A DNA stretch of 64,000 nt from Marinimicrococcus sp033875255 (GTDB lineage: Bacteria; Pseudomonadota; Alphaproteobacteria; Geminicoccales; Geminicoccaceae), in NCBI GenBank assembly GCA_033875255.1, contig JAWZSN010000026.1, positions 11,906-75,905 of the forward strand, given 5' to 3'. Below, in pieces: positions 1-9,771 of the stretch (position 1 is its first letter; each line of letters starts with the position of its first letter). The position numbers and the translations under genes are program-made. Below the pieces are notes generated by a model. The model saw only the letters and a list, made by a program, of their open reading frames with translations, was not told the DNA's origin and searched no databases.

Positions 1-16
1 TGGGAGGGGTTGTGCA

Positions 17-1435
17 TCACGACATCCTCGCGTCGGAAGCGTCGCTGTCCGGCTTCGCTCCCATGAGTCCCGCATAACGTGCGAGATCGGGCGCCTGCTC
101 CAGGCCCACAATAGCATCGCGCAACGCCGCCACCCGCTCGGGCGAGGCCACCGCACCGGCCAGCGTGGCGAACTTGGCGTCGATCTCGCCCTCCGCGAGC
201 GGCTGCTCGGGATAGCCGCGGGCGACGCCGTTCCTGGTCTTGAGCTGTCGGCCGTCTTTCGTCGTCACCGTGATGACGGTCTCGTAGCGCTCGGGAAACA
301 GGCGGTCGAGCTCGTCGTCATGCACCACCGTGACGGCCCGCGAGAGCCGCGCCACGTCGGCGTCGCTCTCGCGCCGGTCGTGGAAGAGGTCGAGCACCCT
401 CAGCCCCTCCGCGGTGAGAGCCACCGGCAGGATGTACTGGGCGCAGTGGCTCTTGAGAGGATTGCCGTCGACGCAGTGGGCGCCGGAGGTGGCAAAGCGC
501 ATCTCGATGGCCGCCACGTCCCCGATCGCGAGACGGTGCTCGCGGGCGATTGCGAGCAGCCCGTCGAGACCGGGGTGGAGGAAGGAGACGCTGGAATAGG
601 GCTTGATGGCGAGCTCCATGATGCCGTCGAAGCGGGTCCCTAGCTCGTCGACGAGGAAGCCCGGCCGCGGGTTGCGGCTGAACGCCCGAAAGACAGTGTG
701 ACCCTCGTCGAAGATCGCCCGCGGCCCGCCGAAGCCGCGCCTCGCGAGGAGGGCTGCCGTCAGCCCGTTGCGTGCCGCCATGCCCATCTGGAAAGGACGC
801 GCGTTCTCGGTGGGATCGCTCTCCCAGGCCATCAGGCCCGAGGCCTGGCAGCCGGCCAGGCCCAGCGCCGCCACCGTCTGCTCCTCGTCGAGGCCGAGAA
901 GGAAGGCAGCCGCGGCCGTGGCGCCGAAGCAGCCGCATACCGCTGAGGGATGGAAGCCCAGATTGTACTGTTCCACCGGACCCAGCGCCATCGAGAGCCG
1001 GTACTCCAGCTCGCAGCCCAGCACCACCGCCGCCACGAACCGGGCGCCCGACGCACCCGCCAGCTCGCCCGCCGCGAGCGCCGTCGGCACCATCACGGCG
1101 ATCGGGTGGAGGATGCCCTCGGGGTGGTGGGGCTCGACATCGCAGGCATAGCCCATCGTGCCGTTGGCGAGAGCGGCGTCGACGGCGCCGGTGCGAAAGC
1201 CCTGGCCCACCACGGTCGCCTGCGGCGCCCCGCCCGACTCACGCACCAGACCGGTCACCAGCCGGCCGGTGGGAATGCGCGGATCGGCGGCTGCCAGCAG
1301 CGCGCCGCTGCCGTCCTGGATCATCTGGAGCGCCCTCGCCCGTACCTCGGCGGGCACGGCTGCCGGCTCGAATCCGGCGATGTAGCGGGCCCAGGCCGCC
1401 GTCAGGCCTCCGGGTCCCTTATGGGCTGTCGTCAC
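17..1435 (-). CDS. MmgE/PrpD family protein
   Basis: The 472-residue product matches the MmgE/PrpD family (2-methylcitrate dehydratase, cis-aconitate decarboxylase and related lyases) along its whole length. Family-typical stretches are visible: ANGTMGYACDVEPHH near residue 92, and a helical region with GFHPSAVCGCFGATAAAAFLLGL near residues 160-182. The start is GTG, preceded by a GAGAGAG purine stretch. It is the last gene of an eight-gene minus-strand operon with CoA-ester enzymes and a TRAP transporter, so it probably acts on a small hydroxy- or unsaturated acid taken up by that transporter. The exact substrate cannot be read from the sequence. Confidence 0.9.
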   Translation of the reverse strand: MTTAHKGPGGLTAAWARYIAGFEPAAVPAEVRARALQMIQDGSGALLAAADPRIPTGRLVTGLVRESGGAPQATVVGQGFRTGAVDAALANGTMGYACDVEPHHPEGILHPIAVMVPTALAAGELAGASGARFVAAVVLGCELEYRLSMALGPVEQYNLGFHPSAVCGCFGATAAAAFLLGLDEEQTVAALGLAGCQASGLMAWESDPTENARPFQMGMAARNGLTAALLARRGFGGPRAIFDEGHTVFRAFSRNPRPGFLVDELGTRFDGIMELAIKPYSSVSFLHPGLDGLLAIAREHRLAIGDVAAIEMRFATSGAHCVDGNPLKSHCAQYILPVALTAEGLRVLDLFHDRRESDADVARLSRAVTVVHDDELDRLFPERYETVITVTTKDGRQLKTRNGVARGYPEQPLAEGEIDAKFATLAGAVASPERVAALRDAIVGLEQAPDLARYAGLMGAKPDSDASDARMS

Positions 1436-1481
1436 GTTGCTCTCTCTCGCTCAATGCCGCTGGAGATGTGGGGGAGTTCAA

Positions 1482-2627
1482 TCAGGCGAACGCGGCGGTG
1501 CCAAGCAACTCGCGTCCGATGATCAATCTGTTGATCTGCGTCGTGCCGTCGGGAATCGTCAGCATCCGCGCATTGCGCAGATGCCGCTCGATGCCGTACT
1601 CGCGGGCGATCCCCGCCGCGCCATGGACCTGCACCGCACTCGAGGCGATCCTCACGACAGCTTCCGTGGCGAACGACTTGGCCATGGCGGCCTTCATGTT
1701 GTGTTTGCCGCCCTTGTCCATCAAGGCCAGCGAACGGAACACCATGAGCCGTGAGGCCTCGAGCAGCGTCGCCATCTCGGCAACCATCTCCTGGACCAGC
1801 TGGTGGCTGGCGATGGGCTTGCCGAACTGTGTGCGCTCGCGGGCATAGGCGATGCTGTCGTCCAGGGCGGCGCGGGCGATGCCGAGGCCGAGAAGCGAGA
1901 TGAAGCAGCGCGACCGCTCGAAGCCCTTCATCGACTCGCGAAGACCCTCGCCCGGCGGCCCCAGCATGGAGCTCGCGTGTACCACGACGCCGTCGAGGAA
2001 GATCTGCCCAAGAGACCACCCGTTGAGGCCGAGCTTGTCAATCTCGCGGGTCTCGAAGCCGTGCTCGTCGCGGTCGAGCAGGAACATCGAGAACTCGTTC
2101 TCCTCGGTACGGACCACCGCCACCACGAGATCGGCGAGCGAGGCGTTTGAGATCCAGGTCTTCTCGCCCGAGAGCCGGTAGACGTCGCCGTCGCGCACCG
2201 CGCGGGCCTGCATGCCGCGTACGTCCGAGCCGGCACCGGGCTCGCTGATCGCCGAGCAGCCGATGAGCTCGCCGGCGAGCAGCCGGGCCAGATACCGTTC
2301 CTTTTGCGCCGGCGTGCCGACCCGCGCGAGCTTGAGCGCGGCTCCCTCGTTGACGAAAGCGAGGCCCGCGACATCGGGGCTCACCCGCGCCAGCTCCTCG
2401 TAGAGAAGCCCGCTTGTGACGAAGTCGAGACCCAGGCCGCCATCCTCCTCGGCGACCCAGCCCGCCCCGACGCCGTAGGGTCCCGTTGCCGCCAGCAGCT
2501 CGCGGGCGAGCGCCTTGGGGATCATCTGGTCGCGAAAGGGCTCGACCCGCGGACGGATGTCCCTCTCGAGATAGCGGCTCCAGGCGTCGATCGCCGCTGC
2601 CTGCTCCTCGCCCGGCTCGAAGTTCAA
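1482..2627 (-). CDS. Acyl-CoA dehydrogenase
   Basis: This is a flavin-dependent acyl-CoA dehydrogenase of 381 residues, the normal family length. The GCSAISEPGAGSDVRGM segment fits the FAD/substrate-binding signature, and the C-terminal helical domain has QVHGAAGIAREYGIERHLRNARMLTIPDGTTQIN, which is typical. I chose a TTG start at 2627 because AAGGAGAG lies 6 bases upstream and the product then begins MNFEPGEEQ; the open frame continues upstream only by running into the hydratase gene. It probably oxidises the acyl-CoA made by the neighbouring CoA-transferase, with the hydratases acting next. Confidence 0.9.
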   Translation of the reverse strand: MNFEPGEEQAAAIDAWSRYLERDIRPRVEPFRDQMIPKALARELLAATGPYGVGAGWVAEEDGGLGLDFVTSGLLYEELARVSPDVAGLAFVNEGAALKLARVGTPAQKERYLARLLAGELIGCSAISEPGAGSDVRGMQARAVRDGDVYRLSGEKTWISNASLADLVVAVVRTEENEFSMFLLDRDEHGFETREIDKLGLNGWSLGQIFLDGVVVHASSMLGPPGEGLRESMKGFERSRCFISLLGLGIARAALDDSIAYARERTQFGKPIASHQLVQEMVAEMATLLEASRLMVFRSLALMDKGGKHNMKAAMAKSFATEAVVRIASSAVQVHGAAGIAREYGIERHLRNARMLTIPDGTTQINRLIIGRELLGTAAFA

Positions 2628-2646
2628 GAGGTCTCTCCTTGTGCCG

Positions 2647-3426
2647 TCACTCGCCGCGCCATTGCGGGCGGCGCTTCTCGAAGAAGGCCCTGATGCCTTC
2701 CTCGTAGTCTTTCGTGCCTTCGAGCGGGCGGCGCAGCGCGTCGTTGAGCGCATGGGCGTCGCCGATGCTCATGTCCGCGCCGGCATTGACCATGCGCTTG
2801 ACGGCGGCGGCGCCGAGCGGGCTCGAGTTGATCGTGATCTCCTCCGCCATCTCGAGCGCGGTCTCCAGATGCCGGCCCTTCTCGACCACGCGCTCGACGA
2901 TGCCGAGCGTCAGCGCCTCACGGGCCGGCACGCGCCTTGCCGTGAAGAACAGCTCCTTGGCGCGCGCCACCCCGACGAGGCGCGGGAAGACCACACCGGC
3001 AGTGCCGCCCGGATAGGCGCCGAGCTGCATCTCCGGCCACGCGAAGACGGCATCCTCGGCGGCGACCCGGAGATCGCAGTTGAGGGCGAGCTCGAAGCCG
3101 CCGCCCAGGCACCAGCCGTGGACCGCGGCGATCACCGGCTGCGGCAGGCTCCAGATCACCTCGTTCGCCCGCCTGAGGGCGCCGCTCTGCTCCCACTTGC
3201 CGTCGGGCGAGAGATCGCGGCGCTCCTTGAGGTCGGTGCCGGCCGAGAACGCCCTGTCACCGGCCCCGGTGAAGATCACCACCCTGATGTCGCGGCGGCG
3301 GGCGGTCTCGCGCAGCTTCGCCTCGATCGCCTCGGCCAGCGCCTGCGAGATCGCGTTGCGGATCTCGGGGCGGTTCAACGTGAGCACGAGAACGCCGTCG
3401 CGCTCCTCGCTCAGCAGGATCGACAT
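2647..3426 (-). CDS. Enoyl-CoA hydratase/isomerase (crotonase) family protein
   Basis: A crotonase-fold protein of 259 residues, the standard size. The oxyanion-hole and first acidic region reads HGWCLGGGFELALNCD and the second acidic region reads WPEMQLGAYPGGTAG, so both glutamates associated with hydratase activity are present. It lies just upstream of the acyl-CoA dehydrogenase in the same operon, consistent with hydration of an enoyl-CoA intermediate. The crotonase superfamily also includes isomerases, hydrolases and decarboxylases, so the reaction is inferred from residues and context. Confidence 0.9.
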   Translation of the reverse strand: MSILLSEERDGVLVLTLNRPEIRNAISQALAEAIEAKLRETARRRDIRVVIFTGAGDRAFSAGTDLKERRDLSPDGKWEQSGALRRANEVIWSLPQPVIAAVHGWCLGGGFELALNCDLRVAAEDAVFAWPEMQLGAYPGGTAGVVFPRLVGVARAKELFFTARRVPAREALTLGIVERVVEKGRHLETALEMAEEITINSSPLGAAAVKRMVNAGADMSIGDAHALNDALRRPLEGTKDYEEGIRAFFEKRRPQWRGE

Positions 3427-3444
3427 GGGATCTCCTCCGCCCGC

Positions 3445-3867
3445 TCAGTCCACCCAGGCGCGGACATTGACGGCGACGGCCACCACCTTGCCGTCCTGGT
3501 TGGTGCAGGTGACCTCGGCATGGGCGCGCCGCTTGTCCGGATCGACGCTGGCGAGCTTGTATTCGGTGGTGATCGTGTCGCCGAAGAAGACCGGGGCGAG
3601 GAAGCGGATCCGGTCGTAACCCAAGGATACGGTGCGGCCGAGGGGAAAGCGCACCGAGGCTGCCGACATGAAGCCAACGAGCAGGGTGCCGTGGGCGATG
3701 CGGCGGCCATAGCGGCCGGCCTGCATGTAGGTCTCGTCGATATGGTTGGGCGAGAAGTCGCCGGTGATGCCGGCATAGAGATAGACGTCGGATTCGGAGA
3801 CGGTCTTGGTGAACCGCACCGAGCTGCCGATCGCGGCCGCGGCCGTCGCGGGGTCCGTCACGGTCAT
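3445..3867 (-). CDS. MaoC family (R)-specific enoyl-CoA hydratase-like protein
   Basis: A single hotdog-fold MaoC domain of 140 residues. The hydratase-2 type motif is visible as ITGDFSPNHIDETYMQ near residues 34-49, with the expected aspartate and histidine, followed by RRIAHGTLLVGF. The open frame extends further upstream, but the ATG at 3867 gives the normal family length. Its first bases overlap the end of the CoA-transferase gene by 4 bp, implying translational coupling. The operon therefore has two different hydratase folds, suggesting two hydration steps or opposite stereochemistry. Confidence 0.9.
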   Translation of the reverse strand: MTVTDPATAAAAIGSSVRFTKTVSESDVYLYAGITGDFSPNHIDETYMQAGRYGRRIAHGTLLVGFMSAASVRFPLGRTVSLGYDRIRFLAPVFFGDTITTEYKLASVDPDKRRAHAEVTCTNQDGKVVAVAVNVRAWVD

Positions 3868-5030
3868 CGCCGCGCCTCCGTCTCGCCGAGCCAGGATGCC
3901 AGAACCTCTTCGGTGTGCTCGCCAGGACGCGGCGGCACCGACCAGCCGGCGGCGACGTCGAAGCCGCTGAACTTGGCGGCTGGCCCGATGCACGGGAACT
4001 CGCCGCCGTCGCGGTCGGGGATCTTCACCAGCATGCCGCGCGCCGCTGTCTGCGGGTGGGCGAAGACGCGCTCCATGTCGTTGACCGGTGCGCAAGGGAC
4101 GCCGGCTTCGTCCAGCGCCGCCACGAGATCATCGACGCGCCACTTGCGCACCTCGTCGTCGAGGGTCGCATAGAGCGTGTCGCGGTTGGTGACGCGGTCG
4201 CGCATGGTGGCGTAGCGCGGGTCGGCCAGGAGATCCTCGCGCCTCAGGACGCGGGCCAGATCCTCGTAGAGACGCTGAACGCCCGCGCCGATCACGATCC
4301 AGCCGTCGGCCGCCTCGAAAGCCTTGTAGGGAACGTTGGTGCCGTGCTCGGAGCCCCACTTGCGCCGCCGGCCACCGACGAGCAGCCACTCCATGGCGGC
4401 GTCCACCAGGTAGGTGACTTCGCCCTCGAACAGGCTCGTCTCGACGCGTTGGCCGCGCCCGGTGCGCTCGCGGTCGTAGAGTGCGGCCATGATACCGCTC
4501 ATCGCGTACTGACCGCAGATCAGGTCGAAAGCGGAGGTGCCGAGCTTGATAGGCTTGCCGTCGCGCTCGCCGGTCAGGCTCATATAGCCGCCCTCGGCCT
4601 GAATGGTGAGGTCGAAGGCGCCCTTGTCGCGCATCGGCCCGGTAGCACCCATGCCCGACATGGCGCAGTAGACCAGCCTCGGGTTGGCTGCGGCCAGCTC
4701 CTCGTAGCCGAGCCCCATGCGGTCCATCACACCCGGGCGGAAATTCTCCACCACAACGTCGGCCTCGAGCGCCAGGCGCCTTGCCAGGGCGCGATCGCGC
4801 TCGTCCTTGGTGTTGAGCTGGATCGACCGCTTGTTACGGTTGACGGCCAGAAAGCTCATGCTCTGGCCGTCGTGGAACGGCGGCCCCTGCAGCCGGATCG
4901 GATCGCCGCCCGGTGCCTCCACCTTGACGATGTCGGCCCCCAAATCGCCCAGCAGCATCGTGCAGAACGGTCCGGCATAAAGTCGCGTGAAATCCAGCAC
5001 CTTCACGCCGGTGAGCGGCTTGCGCTGCAA
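3864..5030 (-). CDS. Family III CoA-transferase (CaiB/BaiF type)
   Basis: A 388-residue family III CoA-transferase. N-terminal hallmarks are GVKVLDFTRLYAGPFCTMLLGDLGADIVKVEAPGGD (discussed here in pieces, residues 8-43) and NRNKRSIQLN. It would activate the operon's acid substrate to its CoA ester using another acyl-CoA as donor. The region that carries the nucleophilic aspartate in formyl-CoA transferase reads VETSLFEGEV near residue 200, with glutamate where that enzyme has aspartate; this variant is seen in other family members. It overlaps maoC by 4 bp. Confidence 0.9.
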   Translation of the reverse strand: MQRKPLTGVKVLDFTRLYAGPFCTMLLGDLGADIVKVEAPGGDPIRLQGPPFHDGQSMSFLAVNRNKRSIQLNTKDERDRALARRLALEADVVVENFRPGVMDRMGLGYEELAAANPRLVYCAMSGMGATGPMRDKGAFDLTIQAEGGYMSLTGERDGKPIKLGTSAFDLICGQYAMSGIMAALYDRERTGRGQRVETSLFEGEVTYLVDAAMEWLLVGGRRRKWGSEHGTNVPYKAFEAADGWIVIGAGVQRLYEDLARVLRREDLLADPRYATMRDRVTNRDTLYATLDDEVRKWRVDDLVAALDEAGVPCAPVNDMERVFAHPQTAARGMLVKIPDRDGGEFPCIGPAAKFSGFDVAAGWSVPPRPGEHTEEVLASWLGETEARR

Positions 5031-5057
5031 GTTTGCCTCCCTGCCTCGATCGGCTGG

Positions 5058-6719
5058 TCAGTGAATGGGTAGCGTGTCCATGGTCACCATGCCTTCCGGC
5101 GTCAGCCTGAAGGAAAGATGGTGAACCCAGCGTTCATCGTCCTGTCGCGGGTGGTCGCGCCGCTGATGCGCCCCCCGGCTTTCCGTGCGGGCCAGGGCGG
5201 CGCGCAGGATCAGGCCGGCGACCAGCGCCATGTTTCTCGCAGAGCGTGCCTCCAGCGCCGATTCCATATCGTTGGCGGGCAAGCCGGCGGCGTGCCCGGT
5301 CAGCTCCTCCAACGCCCCCAGTCCCGTCTCCAGTCCGGGGCCGGTGCGGTAGAGGCCGGCCGCAGCGCTCATGGATGCGCGGATCGCCTCCTTGATCTCG
5401 GCCGCTGTGCCGGAACCGCCATCGCCGCCCGCGAGGCGCGCCAAGGCGGCGGCATGGATGTTCCGCCAGTCGCGGGCGGCGGGTTGCGGGCCTTGGGCCA
5501 GTGCCCGTGCCGCGGCCCGGCCGACCAGCCAGCCCATGGCCATCGTCTCGCCGCCGCCATTGCCGGCGAGCCGGCTGGCGCCGTGGATGCCGCCCGAGGC
5601 CTCGCCGCAGGCGAACAGGCCCGGCACCTCGGTGGCACCCGTCGCGTCGATGAACACGCCGCCCATCTCGCTGTGCGCGGCCGGCCGGACCCGCGGACCC
5701 TCGGCCGAGGGCTCCAGTCCGGCGCCGCGCAGGCGTTTGCAGTGCGCCACGTAGCTCTCGAGCGTGTCGCGGGGCAGGGTGGTGGTGTCGAGCAGCACGC
5801 TGCCGTCGGCAAAGCCGCGGCCGGCGTCGATCTCCTGCTGGATGCACAGCGACAGGCGTGCCTTCTCGATCTGCCGCTCGCCGTGCTCCGGGTTGTAGCG
5901 GAACATGAAGCGCTCACCCGTGACGTCGAGCAGGGGCGCGCCGTCGCCGAGCATCGCCGTGGGCATCTCCATGCCGCGGCAGCCCGCGGGATGAACCGTC
6001 ACCAGGGGCTCGAACTGGACGAACTCCATGTCGATCAGCCGTGCACCCGCCTCCAGCGCCAATGCGTAGGCGTCCGCCGCCACGTCGCTCGGGTAGGTGC
6101 TGTCGGCATAGAGGCGCCCGATGCCGCCCATGGCGAGAATAACGGCGCGGGCATGGACGGCGGTGAAGCGCTGCGTGCGACGATCGGCGAGCAGCGCTCC
6201 CACGACCTCGCCGCCATCGCCGAGCAGGGCCACGACGCGCCGGGCGGCCAGCGCCTGCACGCCGATGGTCGAGGCCCGGGCAGCCAGATGCTCGAGAGCG
6301 ACCTTGCCTATTCCTTCGGGAACATAGACGGAGCGCGGCCAGGTGTTGCCCGAGAGGTGGCGCTGGAGAAAACCGCGCTCGCCCCGCGCAAACGGCACGC
6401 CCAGCCGCACCATGTCCTCGAAAGAGGCGACGGCATTGTGGGCGAGCGCGTGCACGAGCCGCCGGTCGCTCAGCCCGTAGCCGCCGGCGATCATGTCGCG
6501 CGCATAGCACGCCGGGTCATCGGCCGGATCGGCATGCCCGAGCGGCACGTTGGCGCCGATGATGTAGGGCGAGGCGCCGCGCGCGAGATAAGCGTGCGCC
6601 ACCGTGCAGCCGGCCTCGCGCGCCGCGACCGCCGCGCGAAAGCCGCTGAGGCCGCCGCCCAGGACGAGAAGGTCGGTCTCGATGGCGTCGATCTCGGCCG
6701 ATCGGAGAGAGATAGACAT
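5058..6719 (-). CDS. FAD-binding protein, fumarate reductase/succinate dehydrogenase flavoprotein family
   Basis: A 553-residue flavoprotein. The dinucleotide-binding motif LLVLGGGLSGFRAAVAA lies near residues 17-33, the flavoprotein core has IDMEFVQFEPL near 235, HSEMGGVFIDA near 350, and the terminal FAD motif GLFACGEASGGIHGASRLAG near 370. This superfamily includes fumarate reductase, L-aspartate oxidase and aspartate/tricarballylate-type dehydrogenases. No transmembrane or signal segment is evident, so it is probably cytoplasmic. Being directly next to the TRAP genes it probably oxidises or reduces the imported acid. It should not be called NadB on this evidence. Confidence 0.85.
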   Translation of the reverse strand: MSISLRSAEIDAIETDLLVLGGGLSGFRAAVAAREAGCTVAHAYLARGASPYIIGANVPLGHADPADDPACYARDMIAGGYGLSDRRLVHALAHNAVASFEDMVRLGVPFARGERGFLQRHLSGNTWPRSVYVPEGIGKVALEHLAARASTIGVQALAARRVVALLGDGGEVVGALLADRRTQRFTAVHARAVILAMGGIGRLYADSTYPSDVAADAYALALEAGARLIDMEFVQFEPLVTVHPAGCRGMEMPTAMLGDGAPLLDVTGERFMFRYNPEHGERQIEKARLSLCIQQEIDAGRGFADGSVLLDTTTLPRDTLESYVAHCKRLRGAGLEPSAEGPRVRPAAHSEMGGVFIDATGATEVPGLFACGEASGGIHGASRLAGNGGGETMAMGWLVGRAAARALAQGPQPAARDWRNIHAAALARLAGGDGGSGTAAEIKEAIRASMSAAAGLYRTGPGLETGLGALEELTGHAAGLPANDMESALEARSARNMALVAGLILRAALARTESRGAHQRRDHPRQDDERWVHHLSFRLTPEGMVTMDTLPIH

Positions 6720-6723
6720 GTCC

Positions 6724-8640
6724 TTAGATCGCCTTGACCAGCCGGGACCCGGTCAGGAAGAACCGCGAGACGATCGCGAGCCCGATCGCCCCGGCGCCGA
6801 CCAGATCGGTGAGCAGGCCCGGGTTGATCGCCGCGAGGGCGCCGATCCCGAGCAGCAGCCGCTCGTGCCAGCGGGCATGGGCGGAGAAGAGATAGCCTTG
6901 AACCGCGGCGGCCAGAGCCACGATGCCGATGACGCTGGTGATGACGGCGATCAGGATGGCGTCGATGCTGCCCTGCATGAGCAGCGCCGGGCTGTAGACC
7001 CACATGAAAGGCAGGATGAACCCGGCCAGGGCCAGGCGGAAGGCGAGGAGGCCGGTTCTGGTGGAATCAGCTCCGGCCAGGCCTGCGCCCGCATAGGCGG
7101 CGATGGCCACCGGCGGGGTGACATTGGCCAGAACGCCGAAATAGAAGACGAACATGTGCGCCGCCAGGGGCTCGACCCCCAGCTTGACGATGGCGGGCGC
7201 CACGAGGGTCGCCAGCACCACATAGACTGCCGAGGTCGGCAGGCCCATGCCGAGAATGAGCGAGATCCCCATGGTCAGGACCAGAAGGACCGCGAGGCTG
7301 CCGCCGGAGAAGTTGATGAGCAGGCCGGAAAGGCGAAGCGCCAGGCCGGTGAGCATCAAGATGCCGATGGTGATGCCGGCGGCGGCGCAGGCCATGGCCA
7401 CCTCGAGCATGGCGTGGCCGCCGCGCCGCAGGGCCTCCCACAAGGCAGCCGGTCCCATCCGCGTGGCGCGGCGGACAAGGCTCGCCACGATGACGGCGAT
7501 GACGGCGAAGAAGGCGGCCTTGGCGGGCGTGTAGCGCACCACGACCAGCATGTAGATCAGCAGGAGCAGCGGGGTGAGCAGATGCCAGCCGTTCTTGAAG
7601 ATCTCCCAGGCGTCGGGGAGCTCGTGGCGGGGCAGGCCGCGGATGCCCTGCTTGGCGACCTGGAAGTCGACCATGGCGAAGATGGCGAGGAAATAGAGCA
7701 GCGCCGGGAGGGCCGCTGCCGCCATGATCGTGTTGTAGGAGACCCCCATGATCTCGACCATGATGAAGGCTGCGGCGCCCATCACCGGCGGCATGATCTG
7801 CCCGCCCGAGGATGCTGCGGCCTCGACCGCGCCGGCGAAGGCCGGCTTCAGGCCGGCGCGCTTCATGATCGGGATGGTGAAGGTGCCGGTGGCCACCGTG
7901 TTGGCGACGGCGCTGCCCGAGACCGTGCCCATGAGCGCGCTGGCCGCGATCGCCACCTTGGCGGGCCCGCCGCGAAACCAGGCGAGCGCGGCATAGGTCC
8001 AGTCGATGAAGAACTTGCCGGCCCCCGAGACGTCGAGAAACGCGGCGAAGATGACGAAGATCGCGACATAGGTCGCCGAGACCTGCAGCGGTGTGCCGGC
8101 GATGCCCGAGGTGGTGAGGTAGAGCGTGGCCGAGATCCGCTCGATGTCGAAGCCGCGATGGGCAAGCGGTCCGGGAAAGTGCGGCCCGAGAAAGCCGTAG
8201 ACGATGAAGACGAGCGCCAGGATCGGCAGGGGCCAGCCCACCATCCGCCGGGTCGCCTCGAGCACCAGCACCGTCGCTATGACGCCGAAGACGACGGCGA
8301 CGGCGGTTGGATCGCCGGCGCCGCGCTTCGCGATCTCCATGAAGTTCACGACGACGTAGAGGCAGACCACCGCCGAGGCCACCGCGAGCGGAATGTCCAC
8401 CCAAAGGCGCCAGCGGTGCAGCGGGGAGGAGGAGCCGAAGGAGGGCCTCGTCAGGAAGATCAGCACCATGGCGAAGCCCAGGTGCATGTAGACCAGCTGC
8501 AGCGTCGCCAGGGTGCCGGCAAAGCTCATCCAGAGCTGGAAGAGGGTGAACGCGGCCGCTATGGCGCTGGCGAGTACCGGCAGCCGCGTCATTCCGTTCG
8601 CGACTGCCTCCCTGAGCGTAAGAGAGGCAGAGGAGGTCAT
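6724..8640 (-). CDS. TRAP transporter fused permease (DctQM type)
   Basis: A 638-residue membrane protein with many hydrophobic segments, matching the TRAP permeases in which the small DctQ and large DctM subunits are fused, as is usual for TAXI-type TRAP systems. The DctM-like portion includes SAVANTVATGTFTIPIMKRAGL and SGGQIMPPVMGAAAFIM near the middle, and GMGLPTSAVYVVLATLVAPA later. It is placed between the FAD protein and the periplasmic binding protein with almost no spacing. It should import an organic acid using an ion gradient; the substrate is unknown. Confidence 0.92.
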   Translation of the reverse strand: MTSSASLTLREAVANGMTRLPVLASAIAAAFTLFQLWMSFAGTLATLQLVYMHLGFAMVLIFLTRPSFGSSSPLHRWRLWVDIPLAVASAVVCLYVVVNFMEIAKRGAGDPTAVAVVFGVIATVLVLEATRRMVGWPLPILALVFIVYGFLGPHFPGPLAHRGFDIERISATLYLTTSGIAGTPLQVSATYVAIFVIFAAFLDVSGAGKFFIDWTYAALAWFRGGPAKVAIAASALMGTVSGSAVANTVATGTFTIPIMKRAGLKPAFAGAVEAAASSGGQIMPPVMGAAAFIMVEIMGVSYNTIMAAAALPALLYFLAIFAMVDFQVAKQGIRGLPRHELPDAWEIFKNGWHLLTPLLLLIYMLVVVRYTPAKAAFFAVIAVIVASLVRRATRMGPAALWEALRRGGHAMLEVAMACAAAGITIGILMLTGLALRLSGLLINFSGGSLAVLLVLTMGISLILGMGLPTSAVYVVLATLVAPAIVKLGVEPLAAHMFVFYFGVLANVTPPVAIAAYAGAGLAGADSTRTGLLAFRLALAGFILPFMWVYSPALLMQGSIDAILIAVITSVIGIVALAAAVQGYLFSAHARWHERLLLGIGALAAINPGLLTDLVGAGAIGLAIVSRFFLTGSRLVKAI

Positions 8641-8641
8641 C

Positions 8642-9637
8642 TCAGAGGAGACCCTTCTCTTTCAGGTACTTCTCGGCCCCGGGATGGAAGGGGATGACCC
8701 CCTTGACGCCGCGGGTCGCGTGTTCCGGGGTCCACTCCTTGCCTAGCGCGTGGATGCTGCCGAGCTCGTCGGCATTCTCGAGAAGAGCCTTGGTGACGGC
8801 GTAGACGGCATTCTCGCTGAGGTCGTTCTTGGCGATCAGGATCGTGAAGACCCCGAAGCTGCCGGGAATGTCCTGGTCGTGGCCGTTGTAGACGCCGGCC
8901 GGGATAGGCGCTTTCGACCAGTAGGGCCGCTCGGCGATCAGTTTGTCGAGTATCTCGGGCTCGGGGTTGAGGAACACCACGTCGGCACCGTCGGTGCTGG
9001 TGATGTCGGTGAGCGGCCCGGTCGGGAACGAGCTGATGATCAGCGCGGCGTCGATCCGCCCGTCCCTGAGCGCCCCGGGTCCGTCGCCGTGGCTGATATA
9101 TTCGGGCTGCCAGTCCTCGTTCATCTGGAGGCCATGCGCCTCGATGATGATCTCGCCGATTCCGTTGCCGATGGAGCCGGCGGCGCCGAGCGAGACGCGC
9201 TTGTCCTTGAGGTCGCGGATCGAGGCGATGCCGGTGCTCTTGAGCGTGTAGAGCTGCCAAAAGATGCCGTGGCCGCCGGTGACGCCGGCGAAGTTCCGGA
9301 CCTTCTCGTCGAAATCGCCCTCGCCCTGGTAGGCGAGATAGGCTTCCGCATTGGTCGAGAGCGCCAGCTCGAGCTGGTCGTTCTTCATGAGCTTGAGGTT
9401 GTCGATGGTGCCGCCGGTCACCTCGGCGGTGATCTTGAGCTCCGGATAGGCATTGCTGATGACGCTCGCCATGGCGCCGCCGAGAGGATACCAGGTGCCG
9501 CCGACACTCGAGGTGCCCAGTGAGAGAAACTGGTCCTCGAGATCGAGCGACTCGCCTCGGGCCGGTCCCCAGGTGGCCACCATCGCCGCCGAGGCGAGGC
9601 CGAGAACGGCATAAAGAGCTGTCTTGCGTGCGAGCAT
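8642..9637 (-). CDS. TAXI family TRAP transporter solute-binding protein
   Basis: A periplasmic binding protein of 331 residues, first gene of the catabolic operon. I set the start at the ATG at 9637: GGAGG lies upstream and the product begins with a clean signal peptide, MLARKTALYAVLGLASAAM, cleaved near ARG-ES. The mature protein has the TAXI signature FLSLGTSSVGGTWYPLGGAMA close to its N-terminus. It delivers the substrate to the fused permease encoded immediately downstream. The open frame extends 36 codons further upstream but without a signal sequence. Confidence 0.92.
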   Translation of the reverse strand: MLARKTALYAVLGLASAAMVATWGPARGESLDLEDQFLSLGTSSVGGTWYPLGGAMASVISNAYPELKITAEVTGGTIDNLKLMKNDQLELALSTNAEAYLAYQGEGDFDEKVRNFAGVTGGHGIFWQLYTLKSTGIASIRDLKDKRVSLGAAGSIGNGIGEIIIEAHGLQMNEDWQPEYISHGDGPGALRDGRIDAALIISSFPTGPLTDITSTDGADVVFLNPEPEILDKLIAERPYWSKAPIPAGVYNGHDQDIPGSFGVFTILIAKNDLSENAVYAVTKALLENADELGSIHALGKEWTPEHATRGVKGVIPFHPGAEKYLKEKGLL

Positions 9638-9771
9638 GTGCTGCGCCTCCCTTTCCCGGTCCTGCTGTCTCCTGCGTGTGCCTTGAGGAGTTGTCGCGGC
9701 CGGTGAATCTGCGCTTGCCGTGGCAAAGGCTGATCTTGGGAGCATAGAAATGCCGGGTTTCGCGAGTCAAG

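Noticed and set aside
5058..6719. Treating the flavoprotein as L-aspartate oxidase (NadB)
   Set aside because: It belongs to the same superfamily, but its operon is catabolic and its C-terminal motifs fit fumarate-reductase-like proteins equally well.
6604..8697. A 697-codon plus-strand frame over the TRAP permease
   Set aside because: Strongly acidic, low-complexity shadow of a membrane protein gene on the opposite strand.
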